From CAYQQR01 sp964420035 (GTDB taxonomy: Bacteria; Bacteroidota; Bacteroidia; Bacteroidales; SM23-62): DNA of 64,000 bases. Where the stretch lies: NCBI GenBank assembly GCA_964420035.1, contig CAYQQR010000013.1, forward strand, positions 18,484-82,483. Direction: 5' to 3'. The stretch's first letter is position 1; the number at the start of each line of letters is the position of its first letter. The notes under the pieces were generated by a model. It saw only the letters and a program-made list of their open reading frames with translations. It was not told the origin of the DNA and searched no databases. Positions 1-8,576 of this stretch are shown piece after piece. Made by a program: the position numbers and the translations under genes.

Positions 1-1
1 T

Positions 2-637
2 TTCGGGGGGGTGCTGATCACCAATCGTGCCCTGGACCGGGAAACAGCCGAAGAGATCAACAAATTATTCTTTGAAGTAATTCTGGCACCCGGCTATGAC
101 GATGCTGCCCTGGACATCCTGAAGCAAAAGAAAAACAGGATTATCCTTGTAAGAAAGGAAGTTCCACTTTCGGGAGTACAGTTCCGGTCCATACTAAACG
201 GAGCCCTTGTTCAGGATACAGACACTAAAACCGAAATAGCCTCAGACCTTAAGGTGGTAACTCAATTGGCTCCGGATGACCGGGAAAAAGAGGACCTGGT
301 ATTTGCGAACAAGATTGTCAAACATACCAAATCCAACGCCATCGTACTGGCCAGGAATAAGCAGCTTATTGCCAGCGGTGTAGGACAAACATCCAGGGTA
401 GATGCCCTGAAACAGGCCATTGCCAAGGCTGAGGAATTTAATTTTAGCCTCGAGGGGGCCGTGATGGCTTCCGATGCCTTTTTTCCTTTTGCCGATTCAG
501 TCGAGATAGCTCATCAGGCAGGAATAAAAGCAGTGATTCAGCCTGGCGGTTCGGTCAGGGACCAGGAATCGGTTGATTTTTGTAATAATAATCAAATGGT
601 CATGGTATTCACGGGCATCAGACATTTTAAGCATTGA
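2..637 (+). CDS. purH: PurH C-terminal part (AICAR transformylase domain), 5' end outside window
   Basis: The frame is open from base 2, so only the last 211 residues of bifunctional PurH are present. This part is the AICAR formyltransferase domain, which passes a formyl group from 10-formyl-tetrahydrofolate to AICAR in the last steps of IMP synthesis; the IMP cyclohydrolase domain lies to the left. The stretches SDAFFPFADS, IQPGGSVRDQE and the terminal FTGIRHFKH are hallmarks of the family. The GTG at 11 is internal (residues Phe-Gly-Gly precede it in frame), not a start. mreB follows after 17 bp on the same strand, so the genes may be co-transcribed. Confidence 0.97.
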   Translation, partial: FGGVLITNRALDRETAEEINKLFFEVILAPGYDDAALDILKQKKNRIILVRKEVPLSGVQFRSILNGALVQDTDTKTEIASDLKVVTQLAPDDREKEDLVFANKIVKHTKSNAIVLARNKQLIASGVGQTSRVDALKQAIAKAEEFNFSLEGAVMASDAFFPFADSVEIAHQAGIKAVIQPGGSVRDQESVDFCNNNQMVMVFTGIRHFKH

Positions 638-654
638 TATTTTAACTTACGACT

Positions 655-1677
655 ATGGGCTTGTTTTCATTTTTATACCAGGAGATTGCGATTGACCTGG
701 GAACGGCCAACACCATCATCATACATAATGATAAGGTTGTCGTCAATGAACCTTCTATCGTGGCGATTGACCAGAAATCAGGAAAGTTGATCGCTATTGG
801 GGAGAAGGCCAGGCAGATGCATGGGAAAACCCATGAAAACATCAAAACCATCCGTCCGCTGCGGGATGGGGTGATTGCCGATTTTAACGCGGCGGAACAA
901 ATGATTCGGGGAATGATCAAGATGATCAATCCGCGTCCGAAGCTCGTGAACCCTTCTCTGAGGATCGTGATTTCCATTCCTTCAGGCAGCACTGAAGTGG
1001 AGATCAGGGCGGTCCGTGACTCGTCCGAACATGCCGGGGGGCGGGATGTTTACATGATCTATGAACCCATGGCTGCTGCCATCGGTATCGGCATCGATGT
1101 GGAAGCACCCCAGGGAAGTATGGTTGTGGATATTGGCGGGGGTACCACCGAAATTGCCGTGATTGCCCTGGGAGGCATCGTTTGTAACCAATCCATTCGT
1201 ATTGCCGGCGATGGTTTTACCAACGACATCCAGGCCTACATGAGGCACCAGCATAACATTAAGATTGGGGAACGTACAGCCGAGGATATTAAGATTAATG
1301 TTGGTGCAGCCCTCCCGGATATCGACAACGCACCACCTGATTTTTATGTTCGCGGTCCTAACCTCATGACTGCCATGCCTATAGAAATTCCGATTTCCTA
1401 CCAGGAGATTGCCCATTGCCTGGATAAATCCTTATCGAAAATAGAGACCGCTATCCTTGCCGTGCTGGAGCAAACCCCGCCGGAACTCTATGCCGATGTC
1501 GTTTCCAAAGGCATATATCTCGCCGGTGGCGGCGCACTGTTGCGGGGACTGGATAAGCGACTGACAGAAAAGATCAATATACCTTTTCATCTGGCAGAAG
1601 ATCCATTGCAGGCGATTGCACGCGGCACCGGTATTGCACTGAAGAATGTGGAGAATTTTTCCTTCCTGATTCGTTAG
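655..1677 (+). CDS. mreB: Rod-shape determining protein MreB (bacterial actin)
   Basis: MreB polymerises with ATP along the inner membrane and organises the elongasome that inserts peptidoglycan in the side wall. The actin-fold nucleotide motifs are visible: phosphate-1 DLGTANT (residues 14-20), phosphate-2 DIGGGTTEIAVI near residue 160, and the adenosine loop AGGGALLRG near residue 290. The length, 340 aa, is normal for the family. The N-terminal GLFSFLYQE helps membrane attachment in relatives. It heads a five-gene block with mreC, mreD, mrdA and rodA, all on the same strand with minimal gaps. No odd features. Confidence 0.98.
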   Translation: MGLFSFLYQEIAIDLGTANTIIIHNDKVVVNEPSIVAIDQKSGKLIAIGEKARQMHGKTHENIKTIRPLRDGVIADFNAAEQMIRGMIKMINPRPKLVNPSLRIVISIPSGSTEVEIRAVRDSSEHAGGRDVYMIYEPMAAAIGIGIDVEAPQGSMVVDIGGGTTEIAVIALGGIVCNQSIRIAGDGFTNDIQAYMRHQHNIKIGERTAEDIKINVGAALPDIDNAPPDFYVRGPNLMTAMPIEIPISYQEIAHCLDKSLSKIETAILAVLEQTPPELYADVVSKGIYLAGGGALLRGLDKRLTEKINIPFHLAEDPLQAIARGTGIALKNVENFSFLIR

Positions 1678-1704
1678 TAAATATAAAACAGGCATGCACA
1701 GATA

Positions 1705-2532
1705 ATGAGAAATCTGCTTCGGCTGCTTCTGAATTATCATTTCCAGATCTTGTTTCTCATTCTGGAGATACTGGCGTTTATCCTTCTCTTTAATCACAGT
1801 TATTTTCAACGGTCCAGATTTATTACCATGGCCAATGCCGTTGAAACGCAGGTATATAGATTGGTTGGGAACTGGGGTGAATATTTTTCACTCAGGGAGG
1901 AGAACCGCAGTTTGCTCGAAGAGAATACTGAACTAAAGAACAGGATAGACCGGCTCAGAAATCGAATTGCCGAACACGATCAGGAAGCTCTTGGTACCGA
2001 TTCCCTCAGAAAGTTCAGGTTTATTCCTGCAGCGGTACTAAACAATTCTGTCACCAGAAGGTACAATTACATAACCCTGGACAAGGGTCGCGAAGAAGGT
2101 GTTCAAGCGGATATGGGGATCGTTTCCCCCCGGGGTATAGCCGGGAAGATCATTGCGGTTTCTCCCAAACATTCCATCGCTATGTCGGTGCTGAATGAGA
2201 ATTTCAGGGTTCCCGCCAAGCTGAAAAAAAACAATTATTACGGATCCCTGAGCTGGACAACCGGGAATCCGAAAACAGCGATATTAAGCGAAATTCCGTA
2301 TCATGTGAATGTAAGCATTGGCGATACCGTAGTCACGAGTGGTTTCTCAGCGGTATTTCCCGAGGACCTGAACATCGGGTTGGTGGATGAATTCGAAGTC
2401 AGGGAAGGAAACTTCTACATCATACAGATTAGGTTAGCCACCGATTTCAGGCAACTTCACGACGTTTACATCATTAAGAACCTGAACAGGGAAGAGATCA
2501 TCACCCTGGAAGACAGCATTCGCGATGATTAA
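1705..2532 (+). CDS. mreC: Rod-shape determining protein MreC
   Basis: MreC is a periplasmic scaffold of the elongasome that links MreB/MreD to PBP2. The 275-residue protein has one N-terminal transmembrane helix (about residues 12-32), a coiled coil rich in Glu/Asn/Leu (about 62-95) and then the two beta-barrel-type domains that carry the conserved region starting near YNYITLDKGREEGV. Its last codons overlap the mreD start by 8 bp, which argues for translational coupling. Assignment rests on family motifs plus position between mreB and mreD. Confidence 0.96.
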   Translation: MRNLLRLLLNYHFQILFLILEILAFILLFNHSYFQRSRFITMANAVETQVYRLVGNWGEYFSLREENRSLLEENTELKNRIDRLRNRIAEHDQEALGTDSLRKFRFIPAAVLNNSVTRRYNYITLDKGREEGVQADMGIVSPRGIAGKIIAVSPKHSIAMSVLNENFRVPAKLKKNNYYGSLSWTTGNPKTAILSEIPYHVNVSIGDTVVTSGFSAVFPEDLNIGLVDEFEVREGNFYIIQIRLATDFRQLHDVYIIKNLNREEIITLEDSIRDD

Positions 2533-3031
2533 ATTCCTTTCAAGAAATATCGTTCGTTTTGTGCTGATCGTTCTGATTCAGGTCCTGCTTGTAAATAACA
2601 TCAATATCAGCGGATATTTCACTCCCTATTTCTATATTCTTTTTATTTTACTGATACCCTTTGAAACGCCTGGTTGGGTGCTTCTGGTTTCTGGTTTTTT
2701 GCTGGGACTTACCATTGATGCATTTGTGAATACTTTGGGGATGCATACAGCGGCTACGGTACTTGCCGCCTTTGTCCGCCCATACGTACTGCAGGTATTT
2801 TCCCCGAGGGACGGATACGAACCCGGTACTTTTCCCCGTTTATATTATTTTGGGTTCTCTTGGTTTTTACGATATACAATAATCATTGTATTTGTACATC
2901 ACCTTTTCCTTTTTTATATTGAAATATTCAGGTTGTCAAATTTTTTCGATACCCTGTTGCGGGTGATTCTGAGCACCCTGTTAACAACATTTTTTATTGT
3001 TCTGAGCCAGTATTTTATTTTCAGAAAGTAA
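2525..3031 (+). CDS. mreD: Rod-shape determining membrane protein MreD
   Basis: This 168-residue protein is almost entirely hydrophobic, with about five predicted transmembrane segments, as expected for MreD, the integral membrane partner of MreC. It starts inside the end of mreC and its stop shares bases with the mrdA start (3031), so the three are likely translated as a coupled unit. Sequence conservation in MreD is low, so position in the operon and topology carry most of the weight. Confidence 0.9.
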   Translation: MIKFLSRNIVRFVLIVLIQVLLVNNINISGYFTPYFYILFILLIPFETPGWVLLVSGFLLGLTIDAFVNTLGMHTAATVLAAFVRPYVLQVFSPRDGYEPGTFPRLYYFGFSWFLRYTIIIVFVHHLFLFYIEIFRLSNFFDTLLRVILSTLLTTFFIVLSQYFIFRK

Positions 3032-4866
3032 TGGACCGTTATCAGGCCAGGAAATATTTGATCGCGGGTATAATGCTCCTGGTGGGGATATTGATGGTTG
3101 TCCGTCTGTTTTCCCTGCAGGTATTGGACTCTTCATATAAATTTTCTGCGGAAAATAACAGTCAACGCCATATCACCCAGTATCCTGCACGGGGCCTGAT
3201 CTACGACAGGAACCACGAGCTGATCGTCTACAACCAGGCAGTCTATGATCTGATATTCAATCCTTCCCAGTCGGCTGCTTTCGATACGGCCCTCTTTTGC
3301 GAGCTACTTGGGATAAGCAGTGAAACCGCCCGTTCTGGGATTGATGCGGCCCGTGCATATTCAAGATTTAAACCTTCGATATTCCTCAAACAAATATCGG
3401 CGGAAACCTATGCGGTGTTCCAGGAACAAATGCACCGGTTCCCGGGTTTCTTCGTGCAGCCCAGGACACTCCGGTCATACTCCAGGCCGATTGGCGCACA
3501 CCTTTTGGGTTATGTCGGGGAAGTGGATGAAAAGCTTATCAAAGAGGACTCCTATTATCAGATGGGCGATTATAAAGGGATCAGTGGTATCGAAAAAGCA
3601 TATGAGGCGGAGCTCAGGGGTATAAAGGGGGTGAAGATATACCTTGTGGATGTACATAACCGCGTTAAAGAACCATACATGGGAGGACGTTATGATGTTC
3701 CCGCGGTGGTGGGTAGGGACCTGCTTACCACTATCGATGCAGATCTTCAGGCATACGGAGAAAAGCTGATGGAAAAATTCAGGGGGAGCATTGTCGCTCT
3801 GGAACCTTCAACCGGGGAAGTGCTTGCATTGGTCAGTTCCCCCGAGTATGATCCCGGTCTGCTCGTTGGCAGAATACGTTCCGAAAATTATAAACGCTTA
3901 TCGGAGGATACCCTTAAACCTTTGTTTAACAGGGCCCTGATGGCTCAATACCCGCCCGGATCCACCTTTAAGGTAGTTAACGGACTGATCGGGCTGCACG
4001 AAGGGGTTATTCGTCCGGGTACGGAATACTATTGTGATCTGGGTTGGCACTATGGTTCCTATCATGTAGGATGCCATGTGCATGATTCACCCCTTGCATT
4101 TGAAGATGCGGTACAGAATAGCTGCAATGCTTATTTTGTCAATGTTTTTAAGAACATTCTTACAGATAAGAAGTTTGACAATACTGCCGAAGCTTTTCAA
4201 AATTGGAGAAAGCATGTCATGTCTTTCGGTCTTGGCAAGAAGCTGGGTACTGATTTCACCCATGAACTGGCTGGCCTGATCCCGGATAAAAGTCTGTATG
4301 ACAATATATACGGTGAAGGACACTGGAACTTTCTTACCGTTCGTTCCCTGGCCATCGGGCAGGGAGAATTGGGAATTACCCCGATACAAATGGCTAATAT
4401 GGCGGCCACGTTGGCGAACCGGGGTCATTATTACCCCCCGCATGTCGTAAAAGCCATTGATGGTCAGGAGATCAGTGAACGCTTTCTCGATCCTAACTAT
4501 ACCACGATTGACAGCAGCCATTTTGAGTATGTGATCAACGGTATGGAAAAGGCTGTTAATGGGGGACGGGGGAGCACGGCCTGGAGAGCCAGACTCAAAG
4601 ATATCACGGTATGCGGTAAAACAGGTACTGCTGAAAACCCGCCTTATAAAGATCATTCCATATTCATAGCCTTTGCACCCAAAGAGGACCCAAAAATTGC
4701 CATTTCTGTTTATGTTGAAAATGGTGGGTTTGGGAACATCTGGGCATCCCCCATAGCCAGTCTTATGATTGAAAAATATTTGAACGACAGCACCAGCCGA
4801 CCTTATATGGAAGAATACGTGCTGGCAGGAATGCAGGAAGAGGAAAAGGAAGAGGAAGAAGAATGA
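3031..4866 (+). CDS. mrdA: Penicillin-binding protein 2 (elongasome transpeptidase)
   Basis: PBP2 is the monofunctional transpeptidase that cross-links peptidoglycan during elongation, with RodA as its glycosyltransferase partner. The 611 residues show an N-terminal anchor (about 10-28), the dimerisation/pedestal region (PARGLIYDRN near residue 52) and a complete transpeptidase domain: SxxK as STFK at 311-314 (Ser311 nucleophile), SxN as SCN at 364-366, and KTG at 530-532. The C-terminus is a short acidic tail rich in Glu, which is cytologically odd but without obvious meaning. The stop overlaps the rodA start by 4 bp (ATGA). Confidence 0.97.
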   Translation: MDRYQARKYLIAGIMLLVGILMVVRLFSLQVLDSSYKFSAENNSQRHITQYPARGLIYDRNHELIVYNQAVYDLIFNPSQSAAFDTALFCELLGISSETARSGIDAARAYSRFKPSIFLKQISAETYAVFQEQMHRFPGFFVQPRTLRSYSRPIGAHLLGYVGEVDEKLIKEDSYYQMGDYKGISGIEKAYEAELRGIKGVKIYLVDVHNRVKEPYMGGRYDVPAVVGRDLLTTIDADLQAYGEKLMEKFRGSIVALEPSTGEVLALVSSPEYDPGLLVGRIRSENYKRLSEDTLKPLFNRALMAQYPPGSTFKVVNGLIGLHEGVIRPGTEYYCDLGWHYGSYHVGCHVHDSPLAFEDAVQNSCNAYFVNVFKNILTDKKFDNTAEAFQNWRKHVMSFGLGKKLGTDFTHELAGLIPDKSLYDNIYGEGHWNFLTVRSLAIGQGELGITPIQMANMAATLANRGHYYPPHVVKAIDGQEISERFLDPNYTTIDSSHFEYVINGMEKAVNGGRGSTAWRARLKDITVCGKTGTAENPPYKDHSIFIAFAPKEDPKIAISVYVENGGFGNIWASPIASLMIEKYLNDSTSRPYMEEYVLAGMQEEEKEEEEE

Positions 4867-6287
4867 TCAGAAGAGCCAACATACTTGCAAATACCGATTG
4901 GTTTATTGTTTTTCTGTACCTGGTCATGCTTATACTGGGATGGTTGAACATTTACGCTGCGGTTTATGATGAGGAGCATGGCAGTATATTTGATTTTTCA
5001 CAGCGGTATGGGATGCAGCTTATCTGGATCCTTGCCGCCATTATGATAGCGGTTATAACCTACCTGACCGATCCAAAATTTTTTGCCTTTTTTGCCTATT
5101 TTCTGCATGTCCTTAGTATACTTTTATTGGCGGGTGTACTGGTTTTGGGTAAGGATATCCATGGTGCCAGGTCCTGGTTCGAGCTGGGTCCATTTCATTT
5201 TCAGCCCTCAGAGTTCGCAAAGGTCACCACGGCATTGGCATTGGCCCGGTACCTGACCGGATACCAGGTGGATATTAATAAGTTCAGAACCCTTATCATT
5301 TCCCTTTTTTTTATTATGGTTCCGGCAGCATTGATCTTTCTCCAGCCGGACACCGGAACGGCACTGGTTTACAGTGTATTTATCCTGGTCCTTTACCGCG
5401 AAGGGTTTTCAGGGATACTGATGTTTACCGGTATAATGATGGTGGTATTGTTCATCCTTAGCCTGATCCTGGATAAGATATATATTCTACTGGGACTGTT
5501 TGTTTTAACCGGTACTATTTTTTCCGCCATTATGCGCTCCGGAAAATACCTGATCTATCTGTGGATTCTTCCCGGAATCATTTTTACCGCCGGCTATTTT
5601 CTGAACCGTTATTTCAACTGGGGTGCACCGGTGTATTATCTCGCACTGGGCTCCATTGCCGTCTTTTTGCCGGTTTATTTCGTTTACCTGGGCCGGGCGA
5701 GGCTCAGGACCGGTTGGCTGGTACTCCTGTTTTTGTTGGGTTCCATTATATTTACCTATTCCGTTGATTATACCTTCAACAAGGTCTTGAAGGAACATCA
5801 ACAGAACCGGGTCAACATCCTTTTGGGAATCGAATCGGATCCCCTGGGATTGGGTTATAATGTGAACCAGTCGAAAATTGCCATCGGATCGGGTGGACTG
5901 ACCGGAAAGGGGTTTTTGCAAGGGACACAGACCAAATTTGATTTTGTGCCGGAGCAGAGTACCGATTTTATTTTCTGTACCATCGGGGAAGAATGGGGCT
6001 TTATCGGCACGAGCTTTATAGTGGTCCTCTTTCTGGTCTTTCTTTTAAGATTGCTCCAACTGGCTGAAAGGCAGCGTTCTGCCTTTTCCAGGGCTTATGG
6101 CTACGGGGCACTGGGTGTATTTTTCTTTCATTTTACCATCAATATAGGCATGACCATCGGTCTGCTTCCCGTCATTGGGATACCCTTACCTTTCTTTAGT
6201 TACGGGGGATCCAGCTTGCTTGCTTTTACCATACTTCTGTTCATTATGATACGGCTGGATGCCAGCCGGAATGAGATCATCATCTAA
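4863..6287 (+). CDS. rodA: Rod-shape determining protein RodA (SEDS glycosyltransferase)
   Basis: RodA polymerises lipid II into glycan strands, working with PBP2. The 474-residue protein has about ten or more transmembrane helices and SEDS signatures: GARSWFELG-FQPSEFAK near residues 100-120, the QPDTGTALV motif near 160, and the C-terminal GIPLPFFSYGGSS. It is somewhat longer than many RodA proteins because of extra hydrophobic sequence in the middle (about residues 185-290), which is common in Bacteroidota. Overlap with mrdA by ATGA indicates coupled translation. It closes the mre operon. Confidence 0.96.
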   Translation: MIRRANILANTDWFIVFLYLVMLILGWLNIYAAVYDEEHGSIFDFSQRYGMQLIWILAAIMIAVITYLTDPKFFAFFAYFLHVLSILLLAGVLVLGKDIHGARSWFELGPFHFQPSEFAKVTTALALARYLTGYQVDINKFRTLIISLFFIMVPAALIFLQPDTGTALVYSVFILVLYREGFSGILMFTGIMMVVLFILSLILDKIYILLGLFVLTGTIFSAIMRSGKYLIYLWILPGIIFTAGYFLNRYFNWGAPVYYLALGSIAVFLPVYFVYLGRARLRTGWLVLLFLLGSIIFTYSVDYTFNKVLKEHQQNRVNILLGIESDPLGLGYNVNQSKIAIGSGGLTGKGFLQGTQTKFDFVPEQSTDFIFCTIGEEWGFIGTSFIVVLFLVFLLRLLQLAERQRSAFSRAYGYGALGVFFFHFTINIGMTIGLLPVIGIPLPFFSYGGSSLLAFTILLFIMIRLDASRNEIII

Positions 6288-6434
6288 AAATACTGTGTCC
6301 TGGCCGGTTAATTCAGAAAGCCACGTATTATGTGGGATTCAGACTTGTTTCCTTTTAATTCACGCCAATTTTTTGTATCTTAGGGGTCCTTTTTCAGCAA
6401 TGGATAAATTTAAGAAACGGACAGGAGGGTCATT

Positions 6435-7805
6435 ATGAAATATACAGCATATACTGTAAGGAATTTGGATCAGATTTCACAAATCGGCAGAATTTCCAAA
6501 GAAGAGATCAACGACATGAAGGTTGTAGCTTCTGTACTTCCTTTTAAAACCAACAATTATGTCGTGGACGAGCTTATCGACTGGGATAATTACCGGGAAG
6601 ATCCCCTGTATATTCTGAATTTTCCCCAGCGGGGCATGCTGCGTGAGGAGCATTTTAACACCATGCGGAAAGTGGTTCGGAATGGAGGGGATAAGTCGGA
6701 AATAGCAAGGGTTGCCAATGATATCCGGATTGAATTAAATCCACATCCCGCCGGTCAGCTAAAGTACAATGTGCCGGAACTGGATGGCCATAAGCTCCTG
6801 GGCATACAGCACAAATATAACGAGACCGTATTGTTCTTTCCCACCCAGGGGCAGACTTGTCATGCCTATTGTACCTTTTGTTTCCGCTGGCCCCAGTTCA
6901 CCGGCATGACCGATATGAAGTTTGCCATGAAGCAGACCGAACTCCTGATAGAATACCTGAAGCGCCATCCTGAAGTCACAGATCTCCTTTTTACAGGAGG
7001 CGATCCCATGATTATGAGCCATAAGATATTGAGCCGTTACATCAATGCACTTCTGGATGCAGATATTCCCCATTTGCGAAACATCAGGATCGGAACCAAA
7101 TCCCTTGCCTTCTGGCCCTATAAGTACCTGACCGATAAAGATTCGGATGATATTCTGCGATTATTCGAGTCGGTGGGGAAACGGGGAAAACATCTTGCCT
7201 TCATGGCCCATTTCAATCATGCTGCCGAACTAAAAACAGAAGCGGTAGGAAAAGCCATAACAAGAATACAGGCCACCGGCGCCCAGATAAGAACCCAGGC
7301 ACCTTTGCTGAACCACATCAATGCCGATCCGGAAGTCTGGAAGGACCTGTGGCAGATCCAGGTTAAACTGGGACTGGTACCCTATTATATGTTTGTAGCC
7401 CGTGACACCGGTGCCCAGGAATTCTTCAGCGTAAACCTGGGACGGGCCTTTGAGATTTTCACCCAGGCCTACCGGAGGGTCAGCGGAATAGCAAGGACGG
7501 TTCGCGGACCTAGCATGTCTGCCAGTCCGGGTAAGGTGCAGATAAGCGGAGTAACCACGGTTAAGGGTGAAAAAGTATATGTACTCCGCTTTATACAAGG
7601 GAGGAATCCCAAATGGGTGAATAAGCCCTTCTTTGCAAAATATGACCCTGAAGCCGTATGGCTGGATGACCTGGAGCCCGCGTTTGGTGCAGACCAGTTT
7701 TTCTATGAAGAAGACTACAGAAAGATACTGAACCGCGATTCAAAAGTCCCGGACGCGGCTTCCAGAAAATACGAAAAGGCTTTTGATAATTGCTCAGGGG
7801 ATTAA
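6435..7805 (+). CDS. KamA-family radical SAM protein (lysine 2,3-aminomutase-like)
   Basis: This 456-residue protein belongs to the KamA group of radical SAM, PLP-dependent aminomutases. The radical SAM cluster motif CxxxCxxC is at Cys142, Cys146, Cys149 (CHAYCTFC), followed by the FTGGDPMIMS motif that binds SAM. A lysine in SASPGK (Lys367) sits where clostridial KamA has its PLP lysine. The zinc-binding C-terminal cysteines of lysine 2,3-aminomutase are absent: the only other Cys is four residues from the end of the protein. Substrate could be lysine, glutamate or something else; no kamB/kamDE-type genes lie nearby. The start ATG follows AGGAGGG at a good spacing, one of the few strong Shine-Dalgarno sites here. 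It overlaps the convergent downstream gene by 12 bp. Confidence 0.85.
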   Translation: MKYTAYTVRNLDQISQIGRISKEEINDMKVVASVLPFKTNNYVVDELIDWDNYREDPLYILNFPQRGMLREEHFNTMRKVVRNGGDKSEIARVANDIRIELNPHPAGQLKYNVPELDGHKLLGIQHKYNETVLFFPTQGQTCHAYCTFCFRWPQFTGMTDMKFAMKQTELLIEYLKRHPEVTDLLFTGGDPMIMSHKILSRYINALLDADIPHLRNIRIGTKSLAFWPYKYLTDKDSDDILRLFESVGKRGKHLAFMAHFNHAAELKTEAVGKAITRIQATGAQIRTQAPLLNHINADPEVWKDLWQIQVKLGLVPYYMFVARDTGAQEFFSVNLGRAFEIFTQAYRRVSGIARTVRGPSMSASPGKVQISGVTTVKGEKVYVLRFIQGRNPKWVNKPFFAKYDPEAVWLDDLEPAFGADQFFYEEDYRKILNRDSKVPDAASRKYEKAFDNCSGD

Positions 7806-8402
7806 GCCCGCATCACCTACTTTTAAATCATACTGTTTTTCCAGGTGCTCCATGATATCCTGGAAGAAAACCCTGAAGCTCCCTTTGAGAAAGTCATAAT
7901 TTTCTTTCATGAGATCAATGGCACGTTCTGAATGGTCGGGTAGGGTGGTCCTGAAGGACATTCTCCTGAGCACCGATTCAACTCCGTCGAAGGTAGCATA
8001 AGATTCCAGCCAGTTACTTCTTACAAAATAGGGGAAGAAACGCTTAATCCCATCCGGAAAGATCTGGAAATTCTGTTTCAGGATTTCATAACGGTTCCTG
8101 ATGAATCGCTTCAGGCTGATATGCGCGTAACGGTTCCAGTCGGTCGCCAGAAAATGATCATAGAAAATATCGATGACGATTCCTGCATAAAGACCGTATG
8201 GATCACGTACCAGATTTTTACAACCGGCAGTCATGGAATGTTGATCTGTGAAGCTGTCGATGGCCCGGTGAATGATTATTCCTTTTTTTATCGGGGGAGC
8301 ATAATGGTTGTAGTCATGTCCCTTCACATAGTCTCCAATGAAATTGCCAATGAGGATACCTTCATGGTTACCCGATAAATAGATATGCGCGAGGAAATTC
8401 AT
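7794..8402 (-). CDS. Acyl carrier protein phosphodiesterase-like protein (AcpH/DUF479 family)
   Basis: The 202-residue product matches the AcpH family: it opens MNFLAHIYLSG, then GNFIGDYVKG, then HRAIDSFTD, and later IDIFYDHFLATDW, giving the His/Asp set of an HD-like metal hydrolase. In Escherichia coli AcpH removes 4'-phosphopantetheine from ACP. Many Bacteroidota homologues are unproven, so the reaction is inferred. It runs opposite to its neighbour and its 3' end overlaps the KamA-like gene by 12 bp. The divergent gene upstream starts 174 bp away. Confidence 0.82.
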   Translation of the reverse strand: MNFLAHIYLSGNHEGILIGNFIGDYVKGHDYNHYAPPIKKGIIIHRAIDSFTDQHSMTAGCKNLVRDPYGLYAGIVIDIFYDHFLATDWNRYAHISLKRFIRNRYEILKQNFQIFPDGIKRFFPYFVRSNWLESYATFDGVESVLRRMSFRTTLPDHSERAIDLMKENYDFLKGSFRVFFQDIMEHLEKQYDLKVGDAGLIP

Positions 8403-8539
8403 TGGCTCATCAAGACTATTTCAAATAAACAGCAAAAAGGCTATGTTCATTTTACGCTCTACCCAGGTATTAAGCTATGTTTAATAACATGAAAGAGGCA
8501 TTTATGATAAAGGACATAAGGGGACATGTTTCAAGATTT

Positions 8540-8547
8540 TATTTTTG
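8540..8547 (+). promoter_or_regulatory. -7 promoter element for the cyclic-DPG-synthetase-like gene
   Basis: TATTTTTG fits the Bacteroidota -7 consensus TAnnTTTG and lies 29 bp before the ATG at 8577. No clear -33 TTTG at the usual 19-bp spacing is visible. Confidence 0.55.
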
Positions 8548-8576
8548 TCCGGCGTAAATAATTAAATTAAACAAAG

